Source: Lentisphaeria bacterium UBA1724 (lineage in GTDB: Bacteria; Verrucomicrobiota; Lentisphaeria; Oligosphaerales; Oligosphaeraceae). From it: a stretch of 14,300 nucleotides of DNA. The notes beneath the pieces were generated by a model. It did not search any database. It was not told the origin of the DNA and saw only the letters and a list, made by a program, of their open reading frames with translations. Shown here one piece after another: positions 14,197 to 14,300 of this stretch; position 1 is the stretch's first letter; every line of letters starts with the position of its first letter. The stretch is taken from contig DCIO01000049.1 of the NCBI GenBank assembly GCA_002315885.1, positions 1-14,300 on the forward strand, written 5' to 3'. Made by a program: the position numbers and the translations under genes.

Positions 14197-14260
14197 TCGC
14201 GCGTACGCGCGTCTAGATATCTAGATTATCTAGCTAGAGCTTCTAGATCTTCTCACTAGT
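14151..14260. repeat. CTAG-rich cluster of abutting palindromes
   Basis: CTAG occurs at 14151, 14213, 14221, 14230, 14234, 14243 and 14256. The sequence from 14198 is almost wholly palindromic: the 14-bp CGCGCGTACGCGCG (14198-14211) is followed without a gap by the 14-bp TCTAGATATCTAGA (14212-14225), then TCTAGCTAGA (14229-14238), TCTAGA overlapping AGATCT (14242-14250), and ACTAGT (14255-14260). The function is unknown. It may be a protein-binding array, a hotspot scar, or a junction next to a mobile element. Confidence 0.85.
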
Positions 14261-14275
14261 GTCCGGTTGACACTA
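14257..14275. repeat. Inverted repeat TAGTGTC-CGGTT-GACACTA at the window edge
   Basis: Perfect 7-bp arms (14257-14263 and 14269-14275) flank CGGTT. The sequence that follows is AT-rich and continues past the window. The shape reminds me of termini of IS4-type elements that begin AGTGTCCGGTT, so this may be the outer end of an insertion sequence lying to the right. No transposase is visible here, so this is only an inference. Confidence 0.35.
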
Positions 14276-14300
14276 CTGAATTTGCTAATAATGTCTTAGG

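Overview
This window is a conserved bacterial housekeeping region of roughly 55-60% GC (judged by eye), with a left-pointing half (positions 276-7869) and a right-pointing half (8223-14112) that diverge from one 353-bp intergenic region. The gene order rpmJ-rpsM-rpsK-rpoA-rplQ, with no rpsD between rpsK and rpoA, is also known from Chlamydiae and some relatives. Together with the Ala-rich tails on several ribosomal proteins and a Gfo/Idh-like paralogue, it makes a PVC-type bacterium (Lentisphaerota, Kiritimatiellota or Verrucomicrobiota) my tentative guess. The sequence alone does not prove this.

Left to right: (1) 2-163, a 9-bp satellite array of 17 exact-length units with a higher-order pattern; (2) 216-252, a bidirectional terminator; (3) 276-1159, rplM-rpsI on the minus strand behind a plausible promoter; (4) 1293-4965, a degenerate Gfo/Idh-like gene downstream of a large M16C (PreP-like) metallopeptidase gene, both on the minus strand; (5) 5006-5043, a strong terminator closing the alpha operon; (6) 5058-7869, rplQ, rpoA, rpsK, rpsM and rpmJ on the minus strand; (7) 7870-8222, divergent promoters and leaders; (8) 8223-11310, hisS-aspS on the plus strand; (9) 11384-11476, a dense multi-hairpin intergenic element; (10) 11508-14112, an exported UshA-like metallophosphatase and ispG; (11) 14113-14300, a CTAG-rich run of abutting palindromes ending in an inverted repeat at the window edge.

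Functionally, most of the window serves gene expression: ribosomal proteins S9, L13, L17, S11, S13 and L36, the RNA polymerase alpha subunit, and HisRS and AspRS. Peptide degradation (M16C), phosphoester or nucleotide salvage, and isoprenoid precursor synthesis (IspG) are added on. I found no CRISPR, tRNA, rRNA, prophage or complete transposon. I see no clear new multi-gene system. The least-explained items are the two edge repeats (both built around CTAG), the hairpin element at 11384-11476, the Gfo/Idh relic that has lost its cofactor and catalytic motifs, and the nucleotidase with an altered substrate pocket.
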